This document shows, piece after piece, positions 26,954 through 35,746 of a DNA stretch of 64,000 nucleotides. The translations under genes were made by a program, and so were the position numbers. Within the stretch, counting starts at the first letter, position 1, and every line of letters starts with the position of its first letter. This DNA is from Pedobacter sp. ISL-64 (GTDB lineage Bacteria > Bacteroidota > Bacteroidia > Sphingobacteriales > Sphingobacteriaceae): contig NZ_JAGGPU010000010.1 of NCBI RefSeq assembly GCF_018613605.1, forward strand, positions 185,946 to 249,945, in the 5' to 3' direction. The notes under the pieces were generated by a model that was given only the letters and a program-made list of their open reading frames with translations, was not told the DNA's origin and searched no databases.

Positions 26954-27808
26954 TTATGGCTTATGGTTTCCTTGAATGAAATCATTGATTACAGGCTCCA
27001 GGCTAGAAGCTAAGTCGGTTGTTCGCAGATCAAACTTCTTCACCTTCATGGCTTTGAACCAATCTGTCCAATATTGCTTAATTACATCTTCTTCGTAAGG
27101 ATTTTTAATGGAGGGATTAATACCTAAAACAATAATTTCGAGGTCTTTTAAATTACAGGGAAAGGAAATAAAGCCTAAGTTGTTTTTCTTCATTATACTT
27201 TGGTAATTTGCAGTGTTGAGCTTTTTTAAGCTTAGAAATTCTGGAGTGATATAAGAACTTTTACCTTGTATCTCAATTTTACTATCTTTGTGGTACATAT
27301 AACCATCAGTTAATATCACCAGAATATTCCGGTGTTGTGGTTTAATACAGTACTGCTGTACATTATTTTTGAAGAATCTCCAGATGTCGGAGCCAACGTA
27401 ATTTCCGTCTTTAATGGCATACTGATAAATTTTAGCTGGATTATCGGTATAAACCCTGTTTATATTCTGGAAGTCCTTTTTGTTCGTTTTAGGATTAAAA
27501 TCAACCTTTAATCTTTGGCTTAACTGATCAATGTTCGTAATTTTGGGAATGGGATTAAAGAATACCTGCATCTGGTCTTTTAAAAGAAGCATCTTCTTTT
27601 TCATTACATGATCTACAAAAACCTTTTCTACGGATTTAATATATTGAAGGTCGCGCTGATAAAGGCCGGGGTTTTTTTTAGGATCGATCCGGTCAGACAA
27701 ATCGAGCAAAAAGCTAATGTTCAGATTCTGCGTTTGCGCTTTAGTTTCTTTGCTAAAAGCGGCTGTGATGAAGAGGATTAGCAACGTGTTTAATAATTTC
27801 GGTTTCAT
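26954..27808 (-). CDS. Secreted VWA-like hypothetical protein
   Basis: 284 aa from the ATG at 27808, 10 bp after the preceding gene's stop (a start at 27859 inside that gene is unlikely). Signal peptide to about KETKAQ. The mature part starts LNISFLLDLSDRIDPKK, a MIDAS-like DxSxR strand, and later has NILVILTDGYMYH, the TDG strand of von Willebrand A domains, so a metal-dependent adhesion fold is likely. Last gene of the operon starting at 29965. Confidence 0.72.
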   Translation of the reverse strand: MKPKLLNTLLILFITAAFSKETKAQTQNLNISFLLDLSDRIDPKKNPGLYQRDLQYIKSVEKVFVDHVMKKKMLLLKDQMQVFFNPIPKITNIDQLSQRLKVDFNPKTNKKDFQNINRVYTDNPAKIYQYAIKDGNYVGSDIWRFFKNNVQQYCIKPQHRNILVILTDGYMYHKDSKIEIQGKSSYITPEFLSLKKLNTANYQSIMKKNNLGFISFPCNLKDLEIIVLGINPSIKNPYEEDVIKQYWTDWFKAMKVKKFDLRTTDLASSLEPVINDFIQGNHKP

Positions 27809-27818
27809 TTTGATGAGT

Positions 27819-29146
27819 TTATAAGGTAGATACATAAACAGAATTTTGAGAATCTTCACTGGCGCCTACACTTTTAAGGTTTTCGTGATAACAGATAATA
27901 CATTCGTTTTCGAGTGCACTTTTTTCGTATTGAGAAATATGGAGTTTCTGATTGATGAATGTAATCCAGCCTTGCATGTATTCTGAAGCATACAATACGT
28001 ACTCTTTGGTGGGAATAATTACGGCATCAATTATTCGTTGTAGTGAGGTAACGCGTCCTTGTGCTTCTAACGATGATTTCTTAATTTCATTAAGTTCTTC
28101 TATCAGTTTCACTTTTTGCATTTCGATATCCGTTATCCTATCCTGATGAATTTGGATGTCCTTTTTTCTGCGGAGCTGCTCATGTTTTATTTTGTCTTTT
28201 TCACGGTGCTCTTTCATGATAAAATCGAATACCACACCCCAGATTAAATACACCACAAAACCTGCAAAGATGATTCCCCAGAACTGGATTTTTCCAAGGG
28301 AAATAGGAATATTAAAATCCGCATCACCAACCCTTTTATTCAAATCATAAATTTTTTCTTCAATCTGGTAGGCCAGAATGGCATCGAACACGAATGTGGT
28401 CAGTAAAAGTGCTATTATTTTGATATAGTTTTTTACACTTTTAACTTCGCCAAACATATGGATTAAATAGCCTAAGCCTAAAAACACGAATGGAATAAAG
28501 GTTACAAAAGCACCTTCGAGTGATCCATCCTGCCAGGCCTTTTCGAATGCTTTAGAATCGAGTACATTCATGATAATGGTGCTAGTTGCATCAAAAGGTT
28601 TAAAGAAGGCTGAGTAAGAGGTAGAAATATAAAAAGTAAATAAATACAAGCTTAAAGGCATCAGGATGATTAAACCGATCCAGAATTTTGTTGAGGCACC
28701 TTTTGAAGCGCTGATGTGGTATTTTTCGGGATCCCTGGCCAGCTCGTTAATTTCGAATTTTAATTCTTCGATATTGTCTTTTACCTTTCTGATATTGGTT
28801 TCAACCAGGGTGATTTGCTGTTTTTTGCTTTCTTCACTGATGGCAAGGGTTTTGATTTCCGTTTCCTTTGTCTTCTGCTCGTTAATATAGGGCTCTTTAG
28901 CCAATTGCTGTTTTTCTACCAGCTCTTTTTCTTCGTTTTGAAATTTGGCATAAATGGCATTCAGGCATATTGAAAGCGCCAAAGGGCTACCGCTGTTTCG
29001 CGATCCATCTCTGAAACCTGCTTCGTGGTAAGTTCTTTTTCTTACTTCCTCTACTTCTTCTGTAATAGGCTCCTTAATCTCTACATTTTCATCTTGAGGT
29101 GCTTCAGCTTTTTTTGGTTAAAAAATTCTTCTATTTGGGCAATCAT
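27819..29146 (-). CDS. Four-TM coiled-coil membrane protein, read in full only with a -1 shift
   Basis: The main frame (from about 29118 to 27819) lacks an ATG. The natural start is ATG 29144-29146, reading MIAQIEEFFNQKK, but that frame stops after 21 codons. Slipping back one base at the A7 run (29109-29115, heptamer A-AAA-AAG) joins it to AEAPQDENVEIKEPITEEVE and on to a 442-aa product. This has an acidic linker, a coiled coil (~80-140 in the fused product), four membrane helices (FWIGLIILMPLSLYLF; FIPFVFLGLGYLIHMF; IIALLLTTFVFDAILAY; FAGFVVYLIWGVVF) and a second coiled coil. Function unknown. A plain one-base indel or assembly error is the alternative to programmed shifting. Confidence 0.72.
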
Positions 29147-29182
29147 AACGTTAAGTTTTGAGTTTGATTTATTAATTCATGA

Positions 29183-29563
29183 TTATATTTCTCGCTTCGC
29201 CGAAACAATCCGGTCTCTGGCGTATGCTTTTTGAATGGGTAAAAATTCTGCGGCTTTTTCTTCTTTTTTTGCGGGTTGTTTTTTAGGATAAAAGGCGATC
29301 AGTAAAAAGAGCAAGCCGGTAATTATATCGAGCGGGATCCAGATGCTTTTTCGGTGCAGATAAATGGGGAAGAGTGGATTAAAAAGGATAAGTACTAGTA
29401 TAAAAATGATTGCCCATGGGATGTGTTTTTGTTTTACCCAGATGTAAATCAGCAGTAATGCGCCTAGCGAAACTATTGTTCTCAGAAAGGTGTAATATTC
29501 GATGGGCAATTTAAATATGGCTGCGAAACAGCAGAGGGCGCAGATAGCAAGAAAAACTTTCAT
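29183..29563 (-). CDS. Small four-TM membrane protein (DUF6804-like)
   Basis: 126 aa with four hydrophobic helices (MKVFLAICALCCFAAIF; TIVSLGALLLIYIWV; AIIFILVLILFNPLFPIYLH; WIPLDIITGLLFLLIAFYP) and a short basic/acidic tail. The pattern HRKSIWIPLDI resembles the DUF6804 family. Function unknown. It lies 21 bp after the DUF6232-like gene and 36 bp before the frameshifted gene, inside one operon. Confidence 0.75.
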   Translation of the reverse strand: MKVFLAICALCCFAAIFKLPIEYYTFLRTIVSLGALLLIYIWVKQKHIPWAIIFILVLILFNPLFPIYLHRKSIWIPLDIITGLLFLLIAFYPKKQPAKKEEKAAEFLPIQKAYARDRIVSAKREI

Positions 29564-29584
29564 AATTAGGGCGGATTGAATGTT

Positions 29585-29965
29585 TTAACCTCTGAATACA
29601 ATTGCATCATTAAGTGCGTTAACAATATTCTGAACATATAATCTGTCTTTCGAAACAATACTGTTCACTTCTCCTGCATTTGTACTGATTCTGACTGTGA
29701 ATTCGTTTTTGATAAGGACTAAAATTAAGATGCCAATAGCCAGAAGAATAAAACCTAGAACCCTTGATGCTTCAGAAAGGAGCATCAGGCCACCGAGTAT
29801 GACCATCACAATAGGTAGGGTTTTACTTTTTACAATTTCAAAAATATGAACTGAGGATATGTTCCTCATCGCATATGTTTTTGAGTTGGTAACATATCTC
29901 GATTGGGTAACCGTAACATTTACATCTTGATAAAACGTTACTTCATTTTGTAATTGTGTTTCCAT
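29585..29965 (-). CDS. DUF6232-like membrane protein
   Basis: 126 aa from ATG 29965 (an upstream ATG at 30010 is inside the promoter region and unlikely). NEVTFYQDVNVTVTQSRYVT and TYAMRNISSVHIFEI resemble the DUF6232 family; two hydrophobic segments (LPIVMVILGGLMLLSE; LGFILLAIGILILVLI) are followed by a beta-rich tail. Possibly a PH-like membrane protein. It is the first gene of a four-gene operon and sits behind the shared inverted-repeat promoter at 29998-30042. Confidence 0.78.
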   Translation of the reverse strand: METQLQNEVTFYQDVNVTVTQSRYVTNSKTYAMRNISSVHIFEIVKSKTLPIVMVILGGLMLLSEASRVLGFILLAIGILILVLIKNEFTVRISTNAGEVNSIVSKDRLYVQNIVNALNDAIVFRG

Positions 29966-29997
29966 GTTTAGTTTATAAGGTGTTTGAGTTTGTTGAT

Positions 29998-30042
29998 CAA
30001 AAGTATACAAGCCTAAACCCCATACCTTACGGAAAACCGTAA
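29998..30042 (-). promoter_or_regulatory. Promoter with TTACGG-N4-CCGTAA operator, upstream of the DUF6232-like operon
   Basis: On the minus strand a -7 element TACTTTTG (30005-29998) fits the Bacteroidota TAnnTTTG consensus. Exactly 21 bp upstream of it lies the perfect inverted repeat TTACGG-AAAA-CCGTAA (30027-30042), overlapping the expected -33 region. The same arrangement occurs at four other promoters nearby. Confidence 0.75.
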
Positions 30043-30195
30043 AAAGACAAAGTATTCAAGAAAAATTATAAGTTGATTTCCAGTTGATTATATGCTTTTG
30101 CGGAGAATGTAGACACTAAAGAAGGATTGCCCCATTTTCTTAAACGAACATGAAACAATCCTTCAATTTTTAAGCACTTAAAAGCTATATCAGTT

Positions 30196-30402
30196 TTACG
30201 TGGTGTGGCAGTCTATAGAACATGTTCTGCAACCGTTTGATTTGCTGTAAGTTTTTTTCGCTTCTGTTACCGCGTCTTTACATGAAGAAAATTCTCCCAA
30301 ATACTTTCTGTTATCACTAGAAGGTAAGTAAGTACAGTTTTCATCATGAACTTCATGATCGCCGTTACTTTGGGCATTTTTGTTTACATAATACTTTTTC
30401 AT
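30196..30402 (-). CDS. Small Cys/His-rich protein, possible metal binder
   Basis: 68 aa, cytosolic by appearance. HEVHDENCTYLP, LGEFSSCKDAVTEAKK and NGCRTCSIDCHTT form a conserved-looking set of Cys and His that would fit zinc binding. Similar short proteins occur widely in bacteria without known function. It has its own promoter with a diverged copy of the shared inverted repeat. Confidence 0.72.
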   Translation of the reverse strand: MKKYYVNKNAQSNGDHEVHDENCTYLPSSDNRKYLGEFSSCKDAVTEAKKTYSKSNGCRTCSIDCHTT

Positions 30403-30421
30403 CTTAAATTATTTTAGACTA

Positions 30422-30467
30422 TAAACCTAATAGCGACAAGAAATCTTTTCCTAAAGGAAAACCGTAA
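30422..30467 (-). promoter_or_regulatory. Promoter with diverged shared operator, upstream of the 68-aa gene
   Basis: The operator is TAAAGG-AAAA-CCGTAA (30452-30467), with one half-site perfect and the other with two changes. A -7-like TAGGTTTA (30429-30422) lies 22 bp downstream on the minus strand, 19 bp from the ATG. Confidence 0.5.
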
Positions 30468-30587
30468 AGCAAAATTTATAAGTTTCTTTTTATCAGATTT
30501 CTCCACTGCGGTCGAAATGACGACCTCGCGAGACATATAGCCCTACTCAAAATCGCCAATCGTTTATATGGATTTTTACGAAATGAA

Positions 30588-30923
30588 TTATTCCTTCGGC
30601 TTCACATAATCTTCTGATTTTTCTTTCTTCCACCAGCTATTATCGAGGCGTTTAATGGAATAAAAAGCGCGGTTTACACCTGGTTTCATGGTTGCCGTAT
30701 CGAGGTGCCTGCGCCATACGTGGATTAAGGTGTCGGTGCCGATACGCACCCACCAGAAGGTTTTGCCATAACGTTTTGTGGTGTACACTTCGCTGATGGT
30801 GCCCTTAATTGTTTTGTTGTTGAAACCAGGTTCCATTAACTGATAGGTGATCACTTTCCTTTTTTGTGCCTCGGCGGTTGCTATTGCGGATGTGAGTAAC
30901 AGGAGTATCATGAGATTTTTCAT
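30588..30923 (-). CDS. Small secreted hypothetical protein
   Basis: 111 aa with a signal peptide (MKNLMILLLLTSAIATAEA). The mature part is beta-rich and basic (KRKVITYQLMEPGFNNKTIK; YGKTFWWVRIGTDTLIHVWR). No known domain. Own promoter with the shared inverted repeat 34 bp upstream of the ATG. Confidence 0.7.
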   Translation of the reverse strand: MKNLMILLLLTSAIATAEAQKRKVITYQLMEPGFNNKTIKGTISEVYTTKRYGKTFWWVRIGTDTLIHVWRRHLDTATMKPGVNRAFYSIKRLDNSWWKKEKSEDYVKPKE

Positions 30924-30927
30924 AGCA

Positions 30928-30972
30928 CTAAGTTATTTAGGCTAAAAACGGATTCCTTACGGCTAACCTTAA
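30928..30972 (-). promoter_or_regulatory. Promoter with shared operator, upstream of the 111-aa secreted protein
   Basis: TTACGG-CTAA-CCTTAA (30957-30972) has one mismatch between the arms. At the same 21 bp spacing as the DUF6232-like and YegP promoters sits TAACTTAG (30935-30928), a partial match to the -7 consensus. Confidence 0.6.
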
Positions 30973-31313
30973 GGGGGACCATATTCGGGTTAAATAATAG
31001 GTGGCATTGATTGGTGTGTTGTTTTTACCACTTAAGACGACCTGCTGTTTAAAACTTCAGTAATAATCCTTCGAATCCGCTACCATTGACAGATTCCAAT
31101 AGAATGATCGTCATCTCGACCGGAGCAACGCGAAGTGGAGAGATCTATCTAAACTGATTTCTCGGCTGCGTTGCACTTCGCTCGAAATGACGGTCCCTCT
31201 ATTATATGCTTACAATCTAATTAGTTAGTTATTTTAAAATGAGAGGCTGCCTTGTCTGTTCTCAAAACAGGCCATAAAGCAACCTCTACATTTTTTGAGA
31301 GATGAGCGGATGA
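30973..31313. repeat. Gap with REP-like dispersed palindrome (about 31109-31193)
   Basis: No gene is seen. The element starts CGTCATCTCGACCGGAG and ends CACTTCGCTCGAAATGACG, so its ends are an imperfect inverted repeat around an ~85 bp core. Partial copies of the same motif occur at 30495-30535 (CGGTCGAAATGACG) and 50321-50345. These are short palindromic repeats scattered between genes, probably non-autonomous. Confidence 0.6.
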
Positions 31314-32378
31314 TTAGTAATTTTCTATAGTCTGATGCAGCTGATCCCTATAGTTATAAAGCTCATCAAGGTTAAACAGCTGTTTTTTCTCGCCGGCATC
31401 TTTCCCTTTCTCGAAAGTTTCGATGTACTTGTTAACGGTATTAAAATGGAACCTGCAAATTGGTTTACGGTTATTGTCATCCAGCAATACGCCAAAGTAA
31501 GATTGGGTATCTCGTGCAGCGATCCTGGAAGATGGAATCTTCTCGCGCAAAATGGCCTTTACAATCTGGAAGGCTTCTAATTCCTCTTCAGTAGTTACGA
31601 TTTTAGAAGCATCGGGATCTTCATTAACGGGCATCACTTTGCCCTCCTCTTTTCTCTCTATTTTCTCGTTAATATTCAATGCCGATTTTAAGCGGTCGCT
31701 GATGGATTCGTTGATCGAAATGGTAAGGGCTTTTTTGGTGTAATCTTTAAAAGCAATCATCCGGTTTGCCGTTAAGGGTTTGTCGAAAAAACGGTTCACC
31801 AATAGTTTCACCATTTCATCAGAAGGGCTGTCTATTTCTTTTTCAAACTCCTTTCTGATGGCTTTAATGTATTTTAAACCTTCTGCCGAATCGAGGATCG
31901 TTTCTAAATTATATTCGTTTTTGGTAAAACTTTCGAGGATTTTAATGGCGTTATCTTTCAGGTCTTCGATATCGATGGTTAAGAATGGTTTTTCGTCCAT
32001 AATATTCGGTTTTTCCAGATCGGCGTAAAAGTTATAAACTGTACCGTTGGTTAATACGCCAAAGCGTGCTTTAGAAACATGGTAGTAGCGGTGTAGCTGA
32101 GAGTTGTGCGCATCGGCACTTTCTTTCCAATGTTTACATTCGAAAATGAGGATTGGCTCGTTGTTTTTACGGATGACATAATCTACCTTTTCGCCTTTTT
32201 TGGTGCCGATATCGCAAATATGTTCGGGTATAACTTCTGTAGGGTTAAAAATGTCGTAACCGAGGATTTGGATAAAGGGCATTACAAATGCATTTTTCGT
32301 AGCCTCTTCGGTATTGATCTGATCTTTTAAGCCCACCACCCGCTGATGAAGTTGTTCTAACTTTAGTTTAAGATCCAT
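31314..32378 (-). CDS. Type I restriction HsdR-N-like / PD-(D/E)XK nuclease-domain protein
   Basis: 354 aa. The N-terminal ~150 residues have the restriction-endonuclease fold: VDYVIRKNNEPILIFECKHW gives the D...E-x-K catalytic triad as in the N-terminal domain of HsdR proteins, followed by HRYYHVSKARFGVLTNG. The C-terminal half contains a small beta domain with AARDTQSYFGVLLDDNNRKP. No helicase motor or modification subunit is nearby, so it is not a restriction system on its own. It lies 11 bp after the YegP gene in one operon. Confidence 0.78.
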   Translation of the reverse strand: MDLKLKLEQLHQRVVGLKDQINTEEATKNAFVMPFIQILGYDIFNPTEVIPEHICDIGTKKGEKVDYVIRKNNEPILIFECKHWKESADAHNSQLHRYYHVSKARFGVLTNGTVYNFYADLEKPNIMDEKPFLTIDIEDLKDNAIKILESFTKNEYNLETILDSAEGLKYIKAIRKEFEKEIDSPSDEMVKLLVNRFFDKPLTANRMIAFKDYTKKALTISINESISDRLKSALNINEKIERKEEGKVMPVNEDPDASKIVTTEEELEAFQIVKAILREKIPSSRIAARDTQSYFGVLLDDNNRKPICRFHFNTVNKYIETFEKGKDAGEKKQLFNLDELYNYRDQLHQTIENY

Positions 32379-32389
32379 AACTTTTTGTG

Positions 32390-32722
32390 TTAAATGGTTT
32401 CATCTTTTACTGATGCATCCGGCGCGTTTTCTTTAACCGATTCGATACCGTTATCTCTGGCATCAGCAGTGGTATACATTTGGCTGGTACCGATAATTTC
32501 GCCATTCGCAGCTTTTAAATTGAAATAGTAGGCTCCGTTTTTGGCAATTTTTCTGTCGTACCTTGCATCTGTTGGTGCATTGGTTTTTACCGATTCGATA
32601 CCTTTGTTGCAGCCAACTTTTGTGGCGTAGCCCTCGCTGGTGAGGATAACGCCGCCGTTTGCTGCTTCGAGATTAAACTGGTATTCGCCGTTTGTTCTTT
32701 TGGTAATGATAAATTTTCCCAT
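32390..32722 (-). CDS. YegP-like protein with two DUF1508 repeats
   Basis: 110 aa made of two copies of the ~50-residue DUF1508 unit: GEYQFNLEAANGGVILTSEG ... GIESVKTNAP and GAYYFNLKAANGEIIGTSQ ... GIESVKENAP. YegP proteins are small and cytosolic, and their function is poorly known. First gene of an operon with the nuclease-domain protein, behind a promoter carrying the shared inverted repeat. Confidence 0.93.
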   Translation of the reverse strand: MGKFIITKRTNGEYQFNLEAANGGVILTSEGYATKVGCNKGIESVKTNAPTDARYDRKIAKNGAYYFNLKAANGEIIGTSQMYTTADARDNGIESVKENAPDASVKDETI

Positions 32723-32742
32723 AGTTGTTTTTTTAAGCTGCT

Positions 32743-32787
32743 CAAAAGTATGGGAGGAATATGATGCATCCTTACGGGAAACCGTAG
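32743..32787 (-). promoter_or_regulatory. Promoter with shared operator, upstream of the YegP gene
   Basis: -7 element TACTTTTG (32750-32743) is identical to that of the DUF6232-like operon. The inverted repeat TTACGG-GAAA-CCGTAG (32772-32787) lies exactly 21 bp upstream of it. The 21 bp between differ in sequence, so only operator and -7 are conserved. Confidence 0.75.
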
Positions 32788-33014
32788 ACTAGTTCATGGG
32801 GGATAATTGTTGAGATTGATTAATTGACATGAGCTTAAAACTAAAACACTCTTCCCTCATCGATCTAATATTTATGAATCGCTAAAGATCCTTCGACTAC
32901 GCTCAGGATGACAACCGCAATAGGAACTCAACAAGATTAATCGACTCAGACCTAAAGACTAAGGACTGAAGGCTCTTGACTAACAAACCGCCAAACGCCT
33001 CACACGATCCTAAA

Positions 33015-33674
33015 TTATCCCGATATCCTTGCAATAAGCAATAAGCTGCTCGTTTTAGAAAAACCAAGCACTTCCTTCATCAGGTTTAGGCGCTTTTCGA
33101 TGCTGCTTAAGCCAGATGGTTTAATATTGTTTTCCTGTAAATAATAAGGGATGTTTTTTTGAGGCGTTCCATCAACCAGTTGAGCGATGATGGCAATATC
33201 GAGATCTGTAAAATCGTGCGAATTATTTTCTTTTCTGGCCTGTTTTAAATCGGGCGAGATGTATTTTTTATGGTTATGGATAGCAGATATGGCTAATCTT
33301 AAATTCTGGCTGTCATGACGGGCTTTTCTCACATAACCATCAATATGCATTTCTTTAAATAACATATCGATAACTGCAGGTCTGTTTTCTCCAGAAAACA
33401 CAAGGGTTTTTAAATTGGGCTGCACCTCTTTTGCAGCTTTGATGAGTTCTACACCTCCATCAATTTTTTGCTGGTTATGATCTTCTTCAAAATAGAGGTC
33501 GGTAATTAGTAGATCATAGGGACGTTCCGCTTTAACGGCATTTTTGATCCAGGTAAGTGCGTCATCACAATAATATACATATTCGGGTTTTTCAGTGCCA
33601 AGTTCGGCCAATGTTTTTTGCAGCGAAATATTCTGTGTTTCTTGATCTTCGGCAATAAGTATTCTTTTAAACAT
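33015..33674 (-). CDS. NarL-type response regulator
   Basis: 219 aa. Receiver domain with acidic residues AEDQE (8-12) and phospho-acceptor Asp59 (YDLLITDLYF). The C-terminal region carries a LuxR/NarL-like helix-turn-helix (FTDLDIAIIAQLVDGTPQKN ... SSIEKRLNLMKEVLG). It follows its kinase by 10 bp. It is the natural candidate to bind the inverted repeats found at five nearby promoters (inference). Confidence 0.85.
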   Translation of the reverse strand: MFKRILIAEDQETQNISLQKTLAELGTEKPEYVYYCDDALTWIKNAVKAERPYDLLITDLYFEEDHNQQKIDGGVELIKAAKEVQPNLKTLVFSGENRPAVIDMLFKEMHIDGYVRKARHDSQNLRLAISAIHNHKKYISPDLKQARKENNSHDFTDLDIAIIAQLVDGTPQKNIPYYLQENNIKPSGLSSIEKRLNLMKEVLGFSKTSSLLLIARISG

Positions 33675-33684
33675 ATCTATACAA

Positions 33685-35349
33685 TTAGGAAACCGGAAAA
33701 GAGATTCGAATTTTAAGTCCCTTTTCTACATTGGTATCAAAGGTAATGGTACCATCAATTGCTGCAATACGGGTTCCCGTATTCGTGAGGCCATTATTAG
33801 CCTGCACTTTACCCGAAATGCCAATACCATTATCCGTATAATAAATGTTTATTTTTTGTTGCACCTGCTCAAATTTGATCACTACATCACTTGCCTGGCT
33901 GTGTTTATCCATATTTACCATCAGTTCCTGAAGGATATGTTCTACTTCATCCTTCGCCTGCTCGGATACCTTTTCCCATAATGGAGTGGAGTTTCCTACA
34001 AGTATCACTCTCGTACTTTCTGAGGCGAAGGATTTTAATACTTCAGCTATTTTTTCATTAAAAGGTTGGTTTTTCGATCTTGGTCTTTCATAAGAAATAT
34101 CACGCGATTGCTCGTAGAGTTCTTCGATTTCGTTAATAATAGGATTGTCTTTTAAAGCCTCTTGGTTATCGAGTTTGTTCATAATCCGATACAATCCATT
34201 TGCTACACCATCATGAACTTTTTTAATGTACTTAAGTTCCGTCTTTTTTACTTCTATTTCTTTTTCCTGTTGCAGGCTTTTTTGTCTTCTTTGGTATAAG
34301 TAATAACCCAATATTAAACATATTACCAAAGTGACAATCTCTATATTTCTTAAAAGTATATCTTTTTGCTTCTCAATGTTCTCGGCCTGAGCCTTTAGAA
34401 AATCGGCTTTGTTTTTTTCGGTTTCATAGCGAACGAGGGCAAATTGATTTTTAGCTGCATTACGGGCGTTCTGTATACTATCATCAAGTTGTTGATAGAT
34501 TTCAAAGTATTGTTTAGTTTTTATGTAAGAACTTAATTTAATAAGTTTTTGAAGCGCTTCGAGTTTATCTGTGGGACTATTTAATTTTTGTGCGATTCTA
34601 TATCTTATCAGTGCACAGTTCAATGCAGAATCTGGCCGTTTTGAGGTATAGTAATCAGAAAGATGTGCATAGCTTGAATTTTGCCCCCATAAATCATTTT
34701 CTCTTTTTCGAATTTGCAATGATTTCAAAAAATCTGGAATAGGATTGTACGCTGGATTTTCAAGCCACTTTGTCTTAGCAATATTGGTTAGTACGCGCGC
34801 ATATTCATTTTCATTTTTAGCGGTTTTTGCTAAGATCTGATCATATATTTTGAGTGCCGATTTGTAATCCTTTATTTCTTGGAACACTTTTGCCTGATTA
34901 TTTAAATACATGCGGGTATCTAAAGAATCGTCAGAAAATTTAATAGCTAAATTATACAGCTTTAATGAATTTTTATAATCCTTTAAATTGTACGTGGCTA
35001 TGCCTAAATTATTATAATTGGATCCTAAATAGTAATGATGCTTCGGGTTGTTTTCATTTAGATATTTATTAGCCTGAAGCGAGGTTTCTTGACCACCAAA
35101 GTAATCACCTGCATTTGTTAGCAATATGGCCATATTAATTAAACTACTGGCTACGCTTAAACTATCACTATTTTCTAAACCAAATTCTTTTGCCTGATTA
35201 AATACAATAAAGGCACTATCTGCTTTTCCGTTGTCCCGATACTTTTTGGCTATATCGTAATATGGATTTTGAAATTTCTTTTCTATACTTTCTTTTTTTG
35301 AACAAGAAAATAGAAATAGGAGAAGAATAAATGAGAAGAGCAGTTTCAA
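33685..35349 (-). CDS. TPR sensor histidine kinase (lipoprotein-like N-terminus)
   Basis: 554 aa, starting at a TTG (no ATG in frame upstream; the signal sequence begins right there). Lipobox LFSC at about residue 16, then TPR repeats (~25-290: NYNNLGIATYNLKDYKNSLK, YLNNQAKVFQEIKDYKSALK), a membrane helix at ~335-352, the His box KKVHDGVANGLYRIM (His379) and an ATPase domain (ELMVNMDKHSQASDV; DNGIGI). Bacteroidota kinases of this build sense envelope signals through the TPR domain. Partner of the regulator at 33015. Confidence 0.88.
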   Translation of the reverse strand: MKLLFSFILLLFLFSCSKKESIEKKFQNPYYDIAKKYRDNGKADSAFIVFNQAKEFGLENSDSLSVASSLINMAILLTNAGDYFGGQETSLQANKYLNENNPKHHYYLGSNYNNLGIATYNLKDYKNSLKLYNLAIKFSDDSLDTRMYLNNQAKVFQEIKDYKSALKIYDQILAKTAKNENEYARVLTNIAKTKWLENPAYNPIPDFLKSLQIRKRENDLWGQNSSYAHLSDYYTSKRPDSALNCALIRYRIAQKLNSPTDKLEALQKLIKLSSYIKTKQYFEIYQQLDDSIQNARNAAKNQFALVRYETEKNKADFLKAQAENIEKQKDILLRNIEIVTLVICLILGYYLYQRRQKSLQQEKEIEVKKTELKYIKKVHDGVANGLYRIMNKLDNQEALKDNPIINEIEELYEQSRDISYERPRSKNQPFNEKIAEVLKSFASESTRVILVGNSTPLWEKVSEQAKDEVEHILQELMVNMDKHSQASDVVIKFEQVQQKINIYYTDNGIGISGKVQANNGLTNTGTRIAAIDGTITFDTNVEKGLKIRISFPVS

Positions 35350-35509
35350 GAAGCTATTTTTATTCGAAAATACAAAAAAATAAGGCGCTTTTTATTACCT
35401 CCGTATTTTGTTATTAAATATATTATAACATGTGTCTATTAATTTTCTGCTTAGATAAAACCTGAAGCGAAATTGAAAAGGCTATTTCGATTTTTGAAAG
35501 GATTACAAT

Positions 35510-35544
35510 AAAAAAAGGAAGATGACTTTTAGCCATCTTCCTTT
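35510..35544 (-). terminator. Strong intrinsic terminator after the 64-aa secreted peptide gene
   Basis: A perfect 11 bp stem (AAAGGAAGATG at 35514-35524 with CATCTTCCTTT at 35534-35544) is followed on the minus strand by a run of T. It ends the 64-aa gene and separates it from the kinase gene. Confidence 0.85.
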
Positions 35545-35551
35545 GGAAATA

Positions 35552-35746
35552 TTATCTTGGAGGATTTTGTCCTGTATCTCCTCCTGTACCATCGTCTCCT
35601 GGATCGGTCGGGTCTGTATCTCCAGGATCAGTTGGGTCAGTATCAGCAGTATTTACAGTTGTTGTTCCGCCACAAGATGCAGAATGGTTTGTATTTGCAG
35701 GCGTTGCCAATCCTAATAGGATAGCGATAAATAATGGTAAAAACAT
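35552..35746 (-). CDS. Small secreted Asp/Pro/Thr-repeat peptide
   Basis: 64 aa. Signal-like N-terminus (MFLPLFIAILLGLATPANT), then SASCGGTTTV and a low-complexity tail with the tandem unit TDPTDPGD (two copies plus a degenerate third) and a Gly-rich end. It is strongly acidic with a single Cys. It has its own strong terminator and sits just upstream of a TPR sensor kinase, so a secreted or periplasmic ligand-like role is possible but speculative. A CCCCGC/GCGGGG hairpin lies about 45 bp upstream of its start. Confidence 0.62.
   Translation of the reverse strand: MFLPLFIAILLGLATPANTNHSASCGGTTTVNTADTDPTDPGDTDPTDPGDDGTGGDTGQNPPR

Noticed and set aside
27952..28350. Plus-strand ORFs inside the coiled-coil membrane gene
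   Set aside because: Hydrophobic antisense shadows of the real gene.
31314..32378. A complete type I restriction system
   Set aside because: Only an HsdR-N-like nuclease domain is present; there is no helicase motor, HsdM or HsdS.
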